From assembly GCA_005790545.1 (NCBI GenBank), contig SXUL01000007.1:1-33766 (forward strand): a stretch of 33,766 nucleotides of DNA. Direction: 5' to 3'. Position numbers and translations under genes: made by a program. The notes beneath the pieces were generated by a model, which was not told the origin of the DNA, did not search any database, and saw only the letters and a list, made by a program, of their open reading frames with translations. This document shows positions 23,098 to 30,986 of the stretch, one piece after another (position 1 is the stretch's first letter; every line of letters starts with the position of its first letter). Source of the DNA: Planctomycetia bacterium. GTDB lineage: Bacteria > Planctomycetota > GCA-002687715.

Positions 23098-23658
23098 ATG
23101 AACGAACTCTCCAGCCATTGGGTGCCGCTCCTCAACGCAGAGAAAACGTGGCTCACGGATGAAGCCATGCTGGGCGTCATTCCTGAATCCGAGCGCGATT
23201 TTTCCGGCGGACGCGAGTGGTCCAGGGACCGCGCGCTCACCTATCTCGCGAACAATGTGAGCGCGCTGCGCACCAATCACGGACATCTCGAGGCTGGAGA
23301 GCCGTTGGACCTCGACCTTCTCAACCCTGTGCTCGCTCGCGTGAGCCTGCAATTGGTGGAGTTGCGCCGCGCAGGCGTGGCAACCGCGGCCTTGGAAGCA
23401 GGAGCATCCGCCGCGGGGTTCAATCGCGCCTCCGCCGCGCTGCGCAGCCTCGTCCATCGCGCGACCTTTCACTTCGCGCTCTACGCGGACTGGCGCCTCT
23501 CGGATCCCCTCTATCCCGGTGCCAGTGCCGGAGTGTTGCGCATCCTCTGTTGTCCGGCCAGCGCTTGCTCCGTGCTGGTGGTCTCGCCCGCCGGTCGGCC
23601 ACGCTACTGTTCGCCACGCTGTGCGGAGTCCACCGCACGCCCCGGAAGGAACACATGA
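23098..23658 (+). CDS. Uncharacterised protein with C-terminal Cys-pair motif (CGNR zinc-finger-like)
   Basis: This 186-residue cytoplasmic protein has helical residues 1-140 with no recognised domain. The end (about 148-180) reads CCPASAC, then a short strand VLVVSPAGRPRYCSPRC. The two Cys pairs around a strand and an Arg-Tyr-Cys-Ser turn resemble the CGNR zinc finger, seen at the C-terminus of some transcription-related proteins, although the CGNR tetrad itself is absent (CAEST follows). It probably binds zinc. Its stop overlaps the purB ATG by 4 nt (ATGA), so the two are translationally coupled. TAGGCT ends 15 nt before its start. Its function is not known; a regulator of purine genes would be speculation. 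Confidence 0.65.
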   Translation: MNELSSHWVPLLNAEKTWLTDEAMLGVIPESERDFSGGREWSRDRALTYLANNVSALRTNHGHLEAGEPLDLDLLNPVLARVSLQLVELRRAGVATAALEAGASAAGFNRASAALRSLVHRATFHFALYADWRLSDPLYPGASAGVLRILCCPASACSVLVVSPAGRPRYCSPRCAESTARPGRNT

Positions 23659-25094
23659 CTCCATCTGATCACGACGGCTACGAGAACCCGCTCGGAACCC
23701 GTTATGCCAGCCGCGCCATGATCCGGGTTTTCTCGGCACGGCATCGCTTCACCCTGTGGCGCCAGTTGTGGTTGGCGCTCGCGGAATGTGAGCAGGAACT
23801 CGGGCTCGGCATCACAGACTCCCAGATCGCAGAGCTGCGCGCGCATGTGGACAAGGTGGACATCGAGCGGGCCGCCGTGCTGGAGCGGGAGCTGCGTCAC
23901 GATGTGATGGCGCACGTGCATGCGTTGCGCGAACAGTGCCCGCAAGCTGGTCCCATCGTGCATCTCGGCGCCACGAGTTGCTACGTGACGGACAACTCGG
24001 AGCTGATCCAGATGCAGCAGGGCCTTGACCTTCTGCTCCTGAAGATCAGGCGCGTGATTCGACAGTTGCGTGCATTCGCTCTCGAACATGCCGCCATGCC
24101 CACGCTTGGCTGGACGCATTTTCAACCAGCACAGTTCACGACGGTCGGCAAGCGCGCCGCCATGTGGATGCAGGATCTCGTGGAAGATCATGAGGAGCTG
24201 TCGCGCGTGCGTGCGGACCTTCGCTTTCGTGGTGTGAAGGGCACGACGGGCACGCAGGATTCGTTCATGAAGCTCTTCGATGGCGACGGAGCGAAGGTGG
24301 TGCTCCTCGACCAGCGTGTGACAGCACGCATGGGTTTTGCCAGGCACTACGCCCTCACGGGTCAGACCTATTCGAGAAAACAGGATGCGCGCGTGCTCGC
24401 GGCGCTTTCCGGCATTGCGCAATCTGGTGGCAAGTTCTCTTCGGATCTGCGCTTGCTCCAGCATCTGAACGAGGTGGAGGAGCCGTTCGGCTCGAAGCAG
24501 ATCGGTTCGAGCGCCATGGCCTACAAACGCAATCCGATGCGCAGCGAACGCATGGCGGCTCTCGCACGCTGGCTCATCAGCATCAGCATCAATCCGGCGC
24601 TCACCGCGTCCACGCAGTGGATGGAGCGCACTCTCGACGATTCCGCGAACCGGCGCCTCGCGACGGGGGAGGCCTTCCTCGCCGCGGATGCGATTCTCGA
24701 ACTCTGGATGAACATCACTCAGGGACTGGTGGTGCATGCGGGCGTCGTCGCGCGCCGTGTCGAGGAGCATCTGCCGCTCATCGCCTCGGAGGAGATCCTG
24801 ATGGAGGCGGTGAAGCGCGGTGGAGACCGGCAGGAACTGCACGAGGTCATCCGCACGGCCGCCATGCGGTCGCGCACGGCGCGTCTTGAGGGGCCGCGTC
24901 CGCTCGACTTCCTCGAACTGCTGGCCGAGGATGCGCGCCTGGCACCGGTGGTGCCCGAGATGAGAAAGAGGCTTGACCCGGCCCGCTTCACGGGGCGCGC
25001 GTCCGAGCAGGTGCGTGAATACGTGCGTGACACCGTGGATCCTTTGCTCGCAGCGAGCGCCGATGCGCCTCTCGCTGACGAAGTCTCCGTCTGA
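23655..25094 (+). CDS. purB: Adenylosuccinate lyase, animal-like long form
   Basis: PurB makes AMP from adenylosuccinate and AICAR from SAICAR in purine synthesis. The 479-residue protein has YENPLGTRYAS near the start, LRHDVMAHVHAL, HLGATSCYVTDN, LGWTHFQPAQFTTVGKRA, RFRGVKGTTGTQDSF (about 190-203), and the fumarase-family signature GSSAMAYKRNPMRSER (284-297), in which the usual Pro of SSAMPYKRN is Ala. TLDDSANRR and MEAVKRGGDRQELHE follow. From memory these segments match human ADSL far more closely than E. coli or Bacillus PurB, and the length is close to the human enzyme's. The ATG at 23655 is fixed by the YENPLGTRYAS start and overlaps the preceding gene. Confidence 0.96.
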   Translation: MTPSDHDGYENPLGTRYASRAMIRVFSARHRFTLWRQLWLALAECEQELGLGITDSQIAELRAHVDKVDIERAAVLERELRHDVMAHVHALREQCPQAGPIVHLGATSCYVTDNSELIQMQQGLDLLLLKIRRVIRQLRAFALEHAAMPTLGWTHFQPAQFTTVGKRAAMWMQDLVEDHEELSRVRADLRFRGVKGTTGTQDSFMKLFDGDGAKVVLLDQRVTARMGFARHYALTGQTYSRKQDARVLAALSGIAQSGGKFSSDLRLLQHLNEVEEPFGSKQIGSSAMAYKRNPMRSERMAALARWLISISINPALTASTQWMERTLDDSANRRLATGEAFLAADAILELWMNITQGLVVHAGVVARRVEEHLPLIASEEILMEAVKRGGDRQELHEVIRTAAMRSRTARLEGPRPLDFLELLAEDARLAPVVPEMRKRLDPARFTGRASEQVREYVRDTVDPLLAASADAPLADEVSV

Positions 25095-25164
25095 GGCCGC
25101 AGCGTCTGCCACTTGGCGCTGATACGATGGGCAACGCGCCGCACGCAGCGGAGCAAGCGCCGTC

Positions 25165-26199
25165 ATGAACGCACTTTCGCGTCTTGAAAAAGCCCTCGGT
25201 TCCCGCCGAGCCCTGCTGATCTACAGTCACCGGAATCCGGATCCAGACACGGTTGGTGCAGCACTCGGGTTGCAGTTTGTGTTGCGCGAAGTGTTCGGGC
25301 GCGAGGCGCAGCTTTGTTACCGCGGCATCATCGGTCGCGCTGAAAACCGTGAGCTGGTGCAGCGCCTTGCTCCCGGTCTCAAGCCCGCGCGCATGTTGAC
25401 CTCGTCCATGTATGACGGGGCCTTTCTCGTGGATTGCCAGCCGGACTTCGGGTTCGACGGGGACGAGGATCCGGTGCCGCTGACCGGCGTCATTGACCAT
25501 CACCCGGAGAGCGGCGTCTCGGAGGGCATTGCCTTCACGGACATCCGGCCGCGCTACGGCAGCACCTCGACGATCCTGACCGAGTACATCCGCGAGAGCG
25601 GGCGTGAACCTGGCGCGTCTGTCGCGACCGCTCTGTGGTACGGCCTCAAGACGGACACGCAGGACCTCTCACGTCGCGTCACGATGGAAGACCTCGCCGC
25701 ACGCGACTGGCTCATGCCGCGCGTGGACCTCACGACGCTCAGCGCCATCGAGAATCCGAAACTATCCCGCAGTTACTACGTGAGCCTCGTCACGGCTCTG
25801 TCGCGCGCCGTTGTGCATGGGGATCTCATCCTGACGGAGATCGGACGACTGCCGTATCCGGACATGGTGGCCGAGATCGCGGACCGGCTCATCCGCATGG
25901 AACGCATCCGTTGGTCGGTGTGCTGTGGCTTGCACGAGAAACGGCTCTACCTGAGTGTGCGCACGTGCCATCCGGAGCAGGATGCCGGCGATCTTGTGCG
26001 TACGGTGCTCGCGGGGCGTGGCAACGGCGGAGGGCACGACACAATGGCTGCTGGACGCATCGAGCTTCCGGATGAAGGGTGCGCGACCTATCGCGAAGCT
26101 GTGCAGGACCTCTGGCAGCGTTTCCGCGCTGCGCTCGGCTGCGAGGGTGTGCCGCCCGAGGCGCTCACCCACGAACTGCCCGCAGGGCCGCGCATCTGA
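25165..26199 (+). CDS. DHH/DHHA1 phosphoesterase (NrnA-like oligoribonuclease/pAp phosphatase)
   Basis: This 344-residue DHH-family protein most likely acts like NrnA, degrading very short RNAs and/or 3'-phosphoadenosine 5'-phosphate; related members hydrolyse cyclic dinucleotides or pGpG. Manganese ligands are visible: His22, Asp26 and Asp28 in SHRNPDPDTVG (family HxNPDxDxxG), Asp90 in VDCQ, and Asp111-His112-His113 in the DHH motif. The YGSTSTILTEYI segment follows. The DHHA1 end has GRGNGGGHDTMAAG (about 284-297), which binds the nucleotide. No other domains are present. Activity on cyclic-di-GMP breakdown products would be of interest given the riboswitch upstream, but this is only a possibility. 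TACGAT at 25123-25128 is a weak -10 candidate. Confidence 0.87.
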   Translation: MNALSRLEKALGSRRALLIYSHRNPDPDTVGAALGLQFVLREVFGREAQLCYRGIIGRAENRELVQRLAPGLKPARMLTSSMYDGAFLVDCQPDFGFDGDEDPVPLTGVIDHHPESGVSEGIAFTDIRPRYGSTSTILTEYIRESGREPGASVATALWYGLKTDTQDLSRRVTMEDLAARDWLMPRVDLTTLSAIENPKLSRSYYVSLVTALSRAVVHGDLILTEIGRLPYPDMVAEIADRLIRMERIRWSVCCGLHEKRLYLSVRTCHPEQDAGDLVRTVLAGRGNGGGHDTMAAGRIELPDEGCATYREAVQDLWQRFRAALGCEGVPPEALTHELPAGPRI

Positions 26200-26209
26200 A
26201 CGCCGCTGC

Positions 26210-26215
26210 TACGAT
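26210..26215 (+). promoter_or_regulatory. Possible -10 element for tdk-thiD
   Basis: TACGAT ends 17 nt before the tdk ATG. No -35 is recognisable. The same hexamer occurs at 25123-25128 before the DHH gene. Confidence 0.3.
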
Positions 26216-26232
26216 CTCCGGCAGGCGCGTGC

Positions 26233-26832
26233 ATGTATCTCTTTCCTCAAAGCGGTGGCTGGATCGAAGTGATCTGCGGCAGCATGTTCTCGGGCAAGAC
26301 TGAGGAGCTGATCCGCAGGTTGCGCCGCGCCCAGATCGCGCAGCAGCATGTGCGCATCTTCAAACCGGCAGTGGATCGTCGCTACGACGAGCGTGACATC
26401 GTCTCCCACTCGGAGCAGCGCATCCCTTCGCGCGTCGTCTCGCGCGCGGACGAGATCCTCGAACATACGCCCATGGCCACTCAAGTGGTCGGTATCGACG
26501 AGGCGCAGTTTTTCGATGCCGATCTGCTCGATGTGTGCCGCGAACTGGCTCGGCGTGGCATGCGCGTGATCATCGCCGGGTTGGAGCAGGACTACAAAGC
26601 GCAACCCTTCCAGACCATGGCGCTCCTGCTTGCGGAAGCGGAGTTCATCACCAAGAACCTTGCCATCTGCGTGGTGTGCGGGAATCCGGCGCTCAGAAAC
26701 CAGCGCATCGCGGCCCGCGAGGGACGCATTGTTGTCGGAGGAGCTGACGCCTACGAGGCGCGCTGCCGACGCTGTTTCCGCCCGGAACCTGAGACGCCCG
26801 AACTTTTTGCGCCGCCGGCAGAAACGCCGTGA
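26233..26832 (+). CDS. tdk: Thymidine kinase, type II (zinc-containing)
   Basis: Tdk salvages thymidine (and deoxyuridine) by ATP-dependent phosphorylation to the monophosphate. The 199-residue protein has Walker A GSMFSGKT at 16-23, KPAVDRRYD (44-52), the Walker B/catalytic [10 protein letters not shown] with Asp89 and Glu90, [11 protein letters not shown] (116-126), and a zinc ribbon with Cys146-x2-Cys149 and Cys178-x2-Cys181. The lasso region [15 protein letters not shown] gives the thymidine site. Length is usual. Its stop overlaps the GTG start of thiD (GTGA), so the two are coupled although the pathways differ. Confidence 0.96.
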   Translation: MYLFPQSGGWIEVICGSMFSGKTEELIRRLRRAQIAQQHVRIFKPAVDRRYDERDIVSHSEQRIPSRVVSRADEILEHTPMATQVVGIDEAQFFDADLLDVCRELARRGMRVIIAGLEQDYKAQPFQTMALLLAEAEFITKNLAICVVCGNPALRNQRIAAREGRIVVGGADAYEARCRRCFRPEPETPELFAPPAETP

Positions 26833-27596
26833 CGGACGCGGTGCTCGTCCTAGCGGGGTCGGACCCCCTCGGCTACAGCGGGCTGCAGGCGGACTTGCGA
26901 CACCTCGCGCACGCCGGCGTGGCAGCATGTGGCATTCCTACGGCGCTCACCTTGCAAGCGCTGGACTGCGTCGAGTCAGCGACTTCCGTGGCGCCAGCCC
27001 ACGTGGCCCGCGCGATCCAGCTCGCGTTCGCCGACGGACCGGTCGGCGCTGTGAAGATCGGTCTCGTGACGGAGCGCGGTGTCATGGAAGTCATCGCGTC
27101 CGCTTTGCGGGCAGCGGCGCGGCCGGTGGTGCTCGATCCTGTGCTCGTTGCCAGCGCGGGTGCAGCCTTTCATGCGGCGGGATCGCGGCAGGCCTTGATG
27201 GACGTGCTGTTCCCAGTGACCACTCTTCTTACGCCCAATCTCCCTGAGCTTTCGGCCCTGAGCGGCTGCCCGGTGGACACGCCCGAGCGGATGGCCACGG
27301 CCGTTCAGCAGCTCTTGCGACACGGACCACACCTCGCTGTGCTCGTGAAGGCCGGGCACGGCGTCGGATCACAAGTCACCGATCGGCTCTTTCATGCCGG
27401 AGGCGTGGAGCTGTTTCATGCGCCTCGACGGGAAGGCGTCATGCCGCGCGGGACGGGCTGCATGCTCTCGACCCTCGCGGCCGCCGGATTGGCTCGGGGT
27501 CTGGACCTGGTTCCAGCGCTGAGAATCGCTCACACGGCCGTGCAGGAAGCCCTGCGCTCGGCCATGGCGCATGGTGAACGCCGTCTCGCACCCTGA
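26829..27596 (+). CDS. thiD: Hydroxymethylpyrimidine/phosphomethylpyrimidine kinase-family protein
   Basis: ThiD phosphorylates 4-amino-5-hydroxymethyl-2-methylpyrimidine (and its phosphate) for thiamine synthesis. The 255-residue ribokinase-fold protein has [23 protein letters not shown] at 9-31 (family GSDxxGGAGIQADLKT), [38 protein letters not shown], and the anion-hole/catalytic [17 protein letters not shown] with Gly208-Cys211. The GG of the first motif is replaced by GY, so substrate preference may differ; pyridoxal kinases share this fold. The GTG start overlaps the tdk stop. No other thi gene is nearby. Confidence 0.87.
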   Translation: MTDAVLVLAGSDPLGYSGLQADLRHLAHAGVAACGIPTALTLQALDCVESATSVAPAHVARAIQLAFADGPVGAVKIGLVTERGVMEVIASALRAAARPVVLDPVLVASAGAAFHAAGSRQALMDVLFPVTTLLTPNLPELSALSGCPVDTPERMATAVQQLLRHGPHLAVLVKAGHGVGSQVTDRLFHAGGVELFHAPRREGVMPRGTGCMLSTLAAAGLARGLDLVPALRIAHTAVQEALRSAMAHGERRLAP

Positions 27597-27608
27597 GACG
27601 CTCGCCGC

Positions 27609-27614
27609 TACGCT
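27609..27614 (+). promoter_or_regulatory. Possible -10 element for elbB (leaderless geometry)
   Basis: TACGCT ends 6 nt before the ATG, so transcription would begin at or next to the start codon. No -35 and no ribosome site are visible. Confidence 0.3.
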
Positions 27615-27620
27615 GGCGTC

Positions 27621-28304
27621 ATGCCGGATGTGCACAGGAACGCGGCTGTCATTCTCAGTGGCTGCGGCCATCTCGACGGCACAGAGATTCACGAGGCCGT
27701 CTTGTGCCTCCTCTTCCTGGAGCGGGCTGGTTTCAAGGCCCGCTGCTTTGCTCCGGAGCGGGACCAGTTCCATGTGCTCGACCACGCCACGGGACAAGTG
27801 ACGAGTGAGATCCGCCACCAGCGGACCGAGGCCGCCCGCATCGCGCGCGGGGAGGTGGCGCCACTCTCCAGCCTCGACATGTCGTCGTTGGATGCGCTGG
27901 TCCTGCCGGGCGGCTACGGCGCCGCCAAGAATCTCTCCGATCTCGCGGTTCGTGGTGCAGAGGCTGTGGTGGATCCGGACCTCGTGCGCGTTATCGCTGA
28001 CGCACTGAAATGCGGAAAGCCCGTGCTCGCGCTTTGCATCGCGCCGGCCGTGGTGGGAGTAGCGCTGGCATCATTGGGCGGTCCTGCGGTGGAGCTCAGC
28101 GTGGGAAACGACCCCGCATTGGCCGCGCTCTTGCGCCATCTCGGCCACACACATGTGGACGTCGACGTGGATTCCTGCCATGTGGATCGCAAGCACAAGC
28201 TTGTCTCCACGCCGGCTTACATGCTCGGTGACGGACCAGCCTCCATCGCGAAGGGCATTGAAGCAGGCGTCCACGCTGTGGTGAGACTGATCGAGGATGG
28301 CTGA
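27621..28304 (+). CDS. elbB: ElbB-type DJ-1/glutamine-amidotransferase-like protein (isoprenoid-biosynthesis-associated)
   Basis: ElbB proteins belong to the DJ-1/GATase1-like superfamily; E. coli ElbB is reported as a glyoxalase and has been linked to isoprenoid levels. The 227-residue protein has the typical N-terminus AVILSGCGHLDGTEIHEAVLCLLFLERAG, then HATGQVTSEIRHQRTEAARIARG, LDALVLPGGYGAAKNLSDLA, and the nucleophile elbow ALCIAPAVVG with Cys139. HKLVSTPAYMLGDGPASIAKGIEAGVHAVV closes the protein as expected. Length and motifs fit the family throughout. The physiological substrate in this organism is unknown. Confidence 0.93.
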   Translation: MPDVHRNAAVILSGCGHLDGTEIHEAVLCLLFLERAGFKARCFAPERDQFHVLDHATGQVTSEIRHQRTEAARIARGEVAPLSSLDMSSLDALVLPGGYGAAKNLSDLAVRGAEAVVDPDLVRVIADALKCGKPVLALCIAPAVVGVALASLGGPAVELSVGNDPALAALLRHLGHTHVDVDVDSCHVDRKHKLVSTPAYMLGDGPASIAKGIEAGVHAVVRLIEDG

Positions 28305-28328
28305 GCGGCGAGGCAAGCCCCCCGCCGC
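28305..28328 (+). other. GC-rich hairpin right after elbB
   Basis: GCGGCG (28305-28310) pairs with CGCCGC (28323-28328); a GGC/GCC pair sits inside the loop. It begins at the base after the elbB stop and ends 16 nt before the next start. No T-run follows. Confidence 0.35.
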
Positions 28329-28332
28329 GGGA

Positions 28333-28338
28333 TAGAGT
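28333..28338 (+). promoter_or_regulatory. Possible -10 element for the radical SAM gene (leaderless geometry)
   Basis: TAGAGT ends 6 nt before the GTG start, the same distance as for elbB. No -35 is evident and no ribosome site is seen. Confidence 0.3.
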
Positions 28339-28344
28339 CTCGCC

Positions 28345-29931
28345 GTGGACGTTCCCGCCGACATCCAGCAGTTGGTTCAACAACGCCTCGCAAGGCTCGG
28401 CTGCGGGTTCGGTGCGCTTGCATGGTCTGGCAGCGAACCCGGGGTCCATTTCGCAGGCAGTGGCGAGATCCGTCTGCCTGCAGGCACGAAGAGCGTGTTC
28501 CTCAGGCTCAAGTCTGCAACGGACGAGGCGCTCAAGGGACAGCTCCACTTTCACGATGCGGAGTGGGCCATACTCGGGACACGGCCGCTTGCGGGGAGCG
28601 AAGTGTTCGCTGCGGTGGAAGTGTGCGGCGATCTCCTGCGGGTGACCTTGCCGCCCGGCGTCGAGGCATTGCTCCTCGATCTCGATTTCTACGGGCATGC
28701 CATCCGCTCCACGCAGGACATCGCAGGGCTGCGCGCGCGCGGTCGCCGTTTCCTCACGCTGCGTGTGGATCTCACCAACAAGTGCAACCTGCGTTGCCGC
28801 ATGTGCCAGCTGAGTTTCGACGAAGTCTTTTTCCAGAAGAAGGACTACGTCAGTGTGGAAGAGTTCGAGCACATGGCGCATGAGGTGCTCCCGCTCACAG
28901 CGCATCTCGCGCTCTCCGCGGGTTTCGAGCCGCTCCTGCACCCGGAGTTCGCTCGTCTCCTTCACATTGTGCGCCGGCACGACGTGCCCTTCGTGGAACT
29001 CACGACCAACGGCACCCTGATCACTCCATCCGTCATGGAGGCACTCGTGGAGACGCGTGTGAACGCGGTGATCTTCAGCGTGGATGGCGCGCGCCGCGAG
29101 ACCTATGAGCACATCCGTCGTGGTGCGGACTTCGGACGCTTCGTTCGTTCACTGCGGATCTTCCGGGAGGTGCAGCGCTCACGTGGATCCGCATATCCCG
29201 CTCTCGTGTTCAACATGGTGCTGATGCGTCACAACGTGGAGGAGATCGCTGACGTGCTCCGGCTCGGAGCGCGCTTCGGGTTGCGGCGTCTCAACACCGT
29301 TCTCATGGTGCCGCACGTGGGCCTTGAGATGGAATCCGAACTTCTGCAGTTGGATCGCGAGCGCGCGAACCGGTCCTTCGCGGCCGCACGCCGTGCCGCG
29401 GACGAACTCGGTATTGAGGCACAGATTCCAGCGGACTTCGACCTTGCCCTGCCGCAGCCCGATGTCGAACGCGTGCCTGGATTCGAGGGCATGACGCTGT
29501 GCAGGGAATGGGAACGTGGCGGGACGGCGAGCGCCGTCGAGTTGCCCGAAGAAGTCCAGTCACTCGATGCAGTCGGGGCTGCTGCCATGCCGCTTGCTGC
29601 GGACGATGGGCCGGCGTGGAAACCGCCGGAGCTTGAAGGTCCGACCGCGATCGCAGCAGGCTCTGCTGCGCAAGGGCGCTCGCCGCGGGATGCGGACGGC
29701 ACGGAAGCGCGCACTTCCTGCTCGTATCCGTGGACGATGGCGGTGCTGCGGCCGGACCGGGCCGTTGTTCCGTGCTGTCAGTGGGTGGACCCGGAGATCA
29801 TGGGCGATCTGCGCCAGCACTCCTTCGAGGAGATCTGGAATGGAGCCGCGTATCAGCGCTTGCGACTGGAGTTGCAAACGCGGCGCTATCGGCCTGCGTG
29901 TCAGCACTGCCCGGAACGGCAACGCATCTAG
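28345..29931 (+). CDS. Radical SAM/SPASM protein with extra N-terminal domain
   Basis: This 528-residue radical SAM enzyme has an unrecognised N-terminal domain (1-135, beta-rich, with LPAGTKSVFLRLKS and LLLDLDFYG). The radical SAM core begins LRVDLTNKCNLRCRMCQ with cluster ligands Cys147, Cys151 and Cys154, then SAGFEPLLHPEF, LTTNGTLI and VIFSVDGARRETYEHIRRGADF. A C-terminal SPASM region has Cys residues in TLCREWE, SCSYPW, VVPCCQW and CQHCPE, for a further iron-sulphur cluster. A 60-70-residue low-complexity Ala/Pro/Glu stretch separates the first of these Cys from the rest. SPASM enzymes modify peptides, proteins or sugars; neighbouring sugar-polymer genes suggest glycan or peptide tailoring (inference). 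The start is a GTG. Its stop overlaps the convergent glycosyltransferase stop (CTAG). Confidence 0.9.
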   Translation: MDVPADIQQLVQQRLARLGCGFGALAWSGSEPGVHFAGSGEIRLPAGTKSVFLRLKSATDEALKGQLHFHDAEWAILGTRPLAGSEVFAAVEVCGDLLRVTLPPGVEALLLDLDFYGHAIRSTQDIAGLRARGRRFLTLRVDLTNKCNLRCRMCQLSFDEVFFQKKDYVSVEEFEHMAHEVLPLTAHLALSAGFEPLLHPEFARLLHIVRRHDVPFVELTTNGTLITPSVMEALVETRVNAVIFSVDGARRETYEHIRRGADFGRFVRSLRIFREVQRSRGSAYPALVFNMVLMRHNVEEIADVLRLGARFGLRRLNTVLMVPHVGLEMESELLQLDRERANRSFAAARRAADELGIEAQIPADFDLALPQPDVERVPGFEGMTLCREWERGGTASAVELPEEVQSLDAVGAAAMPLAADDGPAWKPPELEGPTAIAAGSAAQGRSPRDADGTEARTSCSYPWTMAVLRPDRAVVPCCQWVDPEIMGDLRQHSFEEIWNGAAYQRLRLELQTRRYRPACQHCPERQRI

Positions 29932-30986
29932 AGCGCGTGCACGGCGCGAAACCGCTGCAACACAGCCGCAGGGGCGAAGGAGAGCACGCGCTGGTGGGCG
30001 GCGTCAGCCCGTTGGCGGGCCTCGGATTCGGATGCGAAGACCTGGGTGATCGCGCTCGCGAGTGCTTGCGCATCGTCCACGGGAACCAGCAGTGCTTCCG
30101 CGCCGTGCCGCAGCATGTCGGGAATGCCGCCTGCCGCAGTGCTGACGATGGGGAGCCCGGAGGCCATCGCCTCGAGCAGTGTGTGCGGCACGTTGTCCGC
30201 ACGCGAGGCATTGAGCAGTACTCCGGAACGTGCGTGGAGTGCCGCGAGGGCTGCGCGGTCGAGATTGCCGTGGAAGGTCACGCCCCCGATCTCTCGTGCG
30301 CGCGATTCGAGACGCGTTCGTTCCGGTCCATCCCCTGCCACATCGAGAGTGAGGTCCGGGAGCTGGCGCCGCGCCGCGGCCAAGGCCTGAAGGACGACAT
30401 CCACGCCATAAAGCGGGTCCAGCGTGCGCGCGACGAGGCAGCGTCGTGGCAGCGGCTCGCGCGCGGTCTTCGGAAACCCGACGACATCCGCAAAATTCGG
30501 CAGCAGTGTGCTCTCGACACCGTGAACGGACAGGGAGCGTTGCAGAAACGCGGAGGGGACGGCGACTGCCTTCGCCAAGCGCAGACACCAAGGCACCAGA
30601 CGTGGCCAGCGTGCGAGGAAGTCTGCAAGGATCCCGCCTTTGTAGTGCACCACGATGCGCCAGCCGAACAGGCGTCCGAGCAGCAAGAGGGGTGCGCAGC
30701 GTGTCCAGAAGTAGGTGTGCGAGGCACCGAGCAGATGGACGCGGCGCGCGCGCGATGCAGCGAACAATGCCGCCGTCATGAAAACCGCGAAGCTGAGGAT
30801 GGAACGCAGAAGAGGCACGTGCACGAAAGGTCCAAGGCGCGGGTTCGTGCGCAGTACGCGCGTTGTGACTCCGAGGGCGGGCAGGTGTCGTTCCAGTTCT
30901 TTGAGCGAGAGGGCCATGCCGCCCTGTGGAGGGGCGACGGGCCCGACCAAGAGCACAAGGGTGCCCGGCAGAGGCTGTTCAGGCAT
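29928..30986 (-). CDS. GT4-family glycosyltransferase
   Basis: This 352-residue retaining GT-B glycosyltransferase probably transfers a sugar from a nucleotide donor to a lipid-linked or surface glycan. The N-terminal Rossmann half starts VLLVGPVAPPQGGMA (the Gly-rich acceptor loop) and includes a hydrophobic patch SILSFAVFMTAALFA (about 62-76), suggesting membrane association. The C-terminal donor half has RRCLVARTLDPLYGVDVVLQAL, VAGDGPERTRLE, VTFHGNLDRAALAALHA, and the family motif SRADNVPHTLLEAMASGLPIVST with Glu272 and Asp264 in the E-x7-E positions (first Glu replaced by Asp). It overlaps the upstream asnB-type gene by 8 nt, so the two are coupled. Confidence 0.9.
   Translation of the reverse strand: MPEQPLPGTLVLLVGPVAPPQGGMALSLKELERHLPALGVTTRVLRTNPRLGPFVHVPLLRSILSFAVFMTAALFAASRARRVHLLGASHTYFWTRCAPLLLLGRLFGWRIVVHYKGGILADFLARWPRLVPWCLRLAKAVAVPSAFLQRSLSVHGVESTLLPNFADVVGFPKTAREPLPRRCLVARTLDPLYGVDVVLQALAAARRQLPDLTLDVAGDGPERTRLESRAREIGGVTFHGNLDRAALAALHARSGVLLNASRADNVPHTLLEAMASGLPIVSTAAGGIPDMLRHGAEALLVPVDDAQALASAITQVFASESEARQRADAAHQRVLSFAPAAVLQRFRAVHAL

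Noticed and set aside
28305-28328. An intrinsic terminator after elbB.
   Set aside because: The GC-rich hairpin is convincing but there is no following T-run, so it is listed only as a hairpin.
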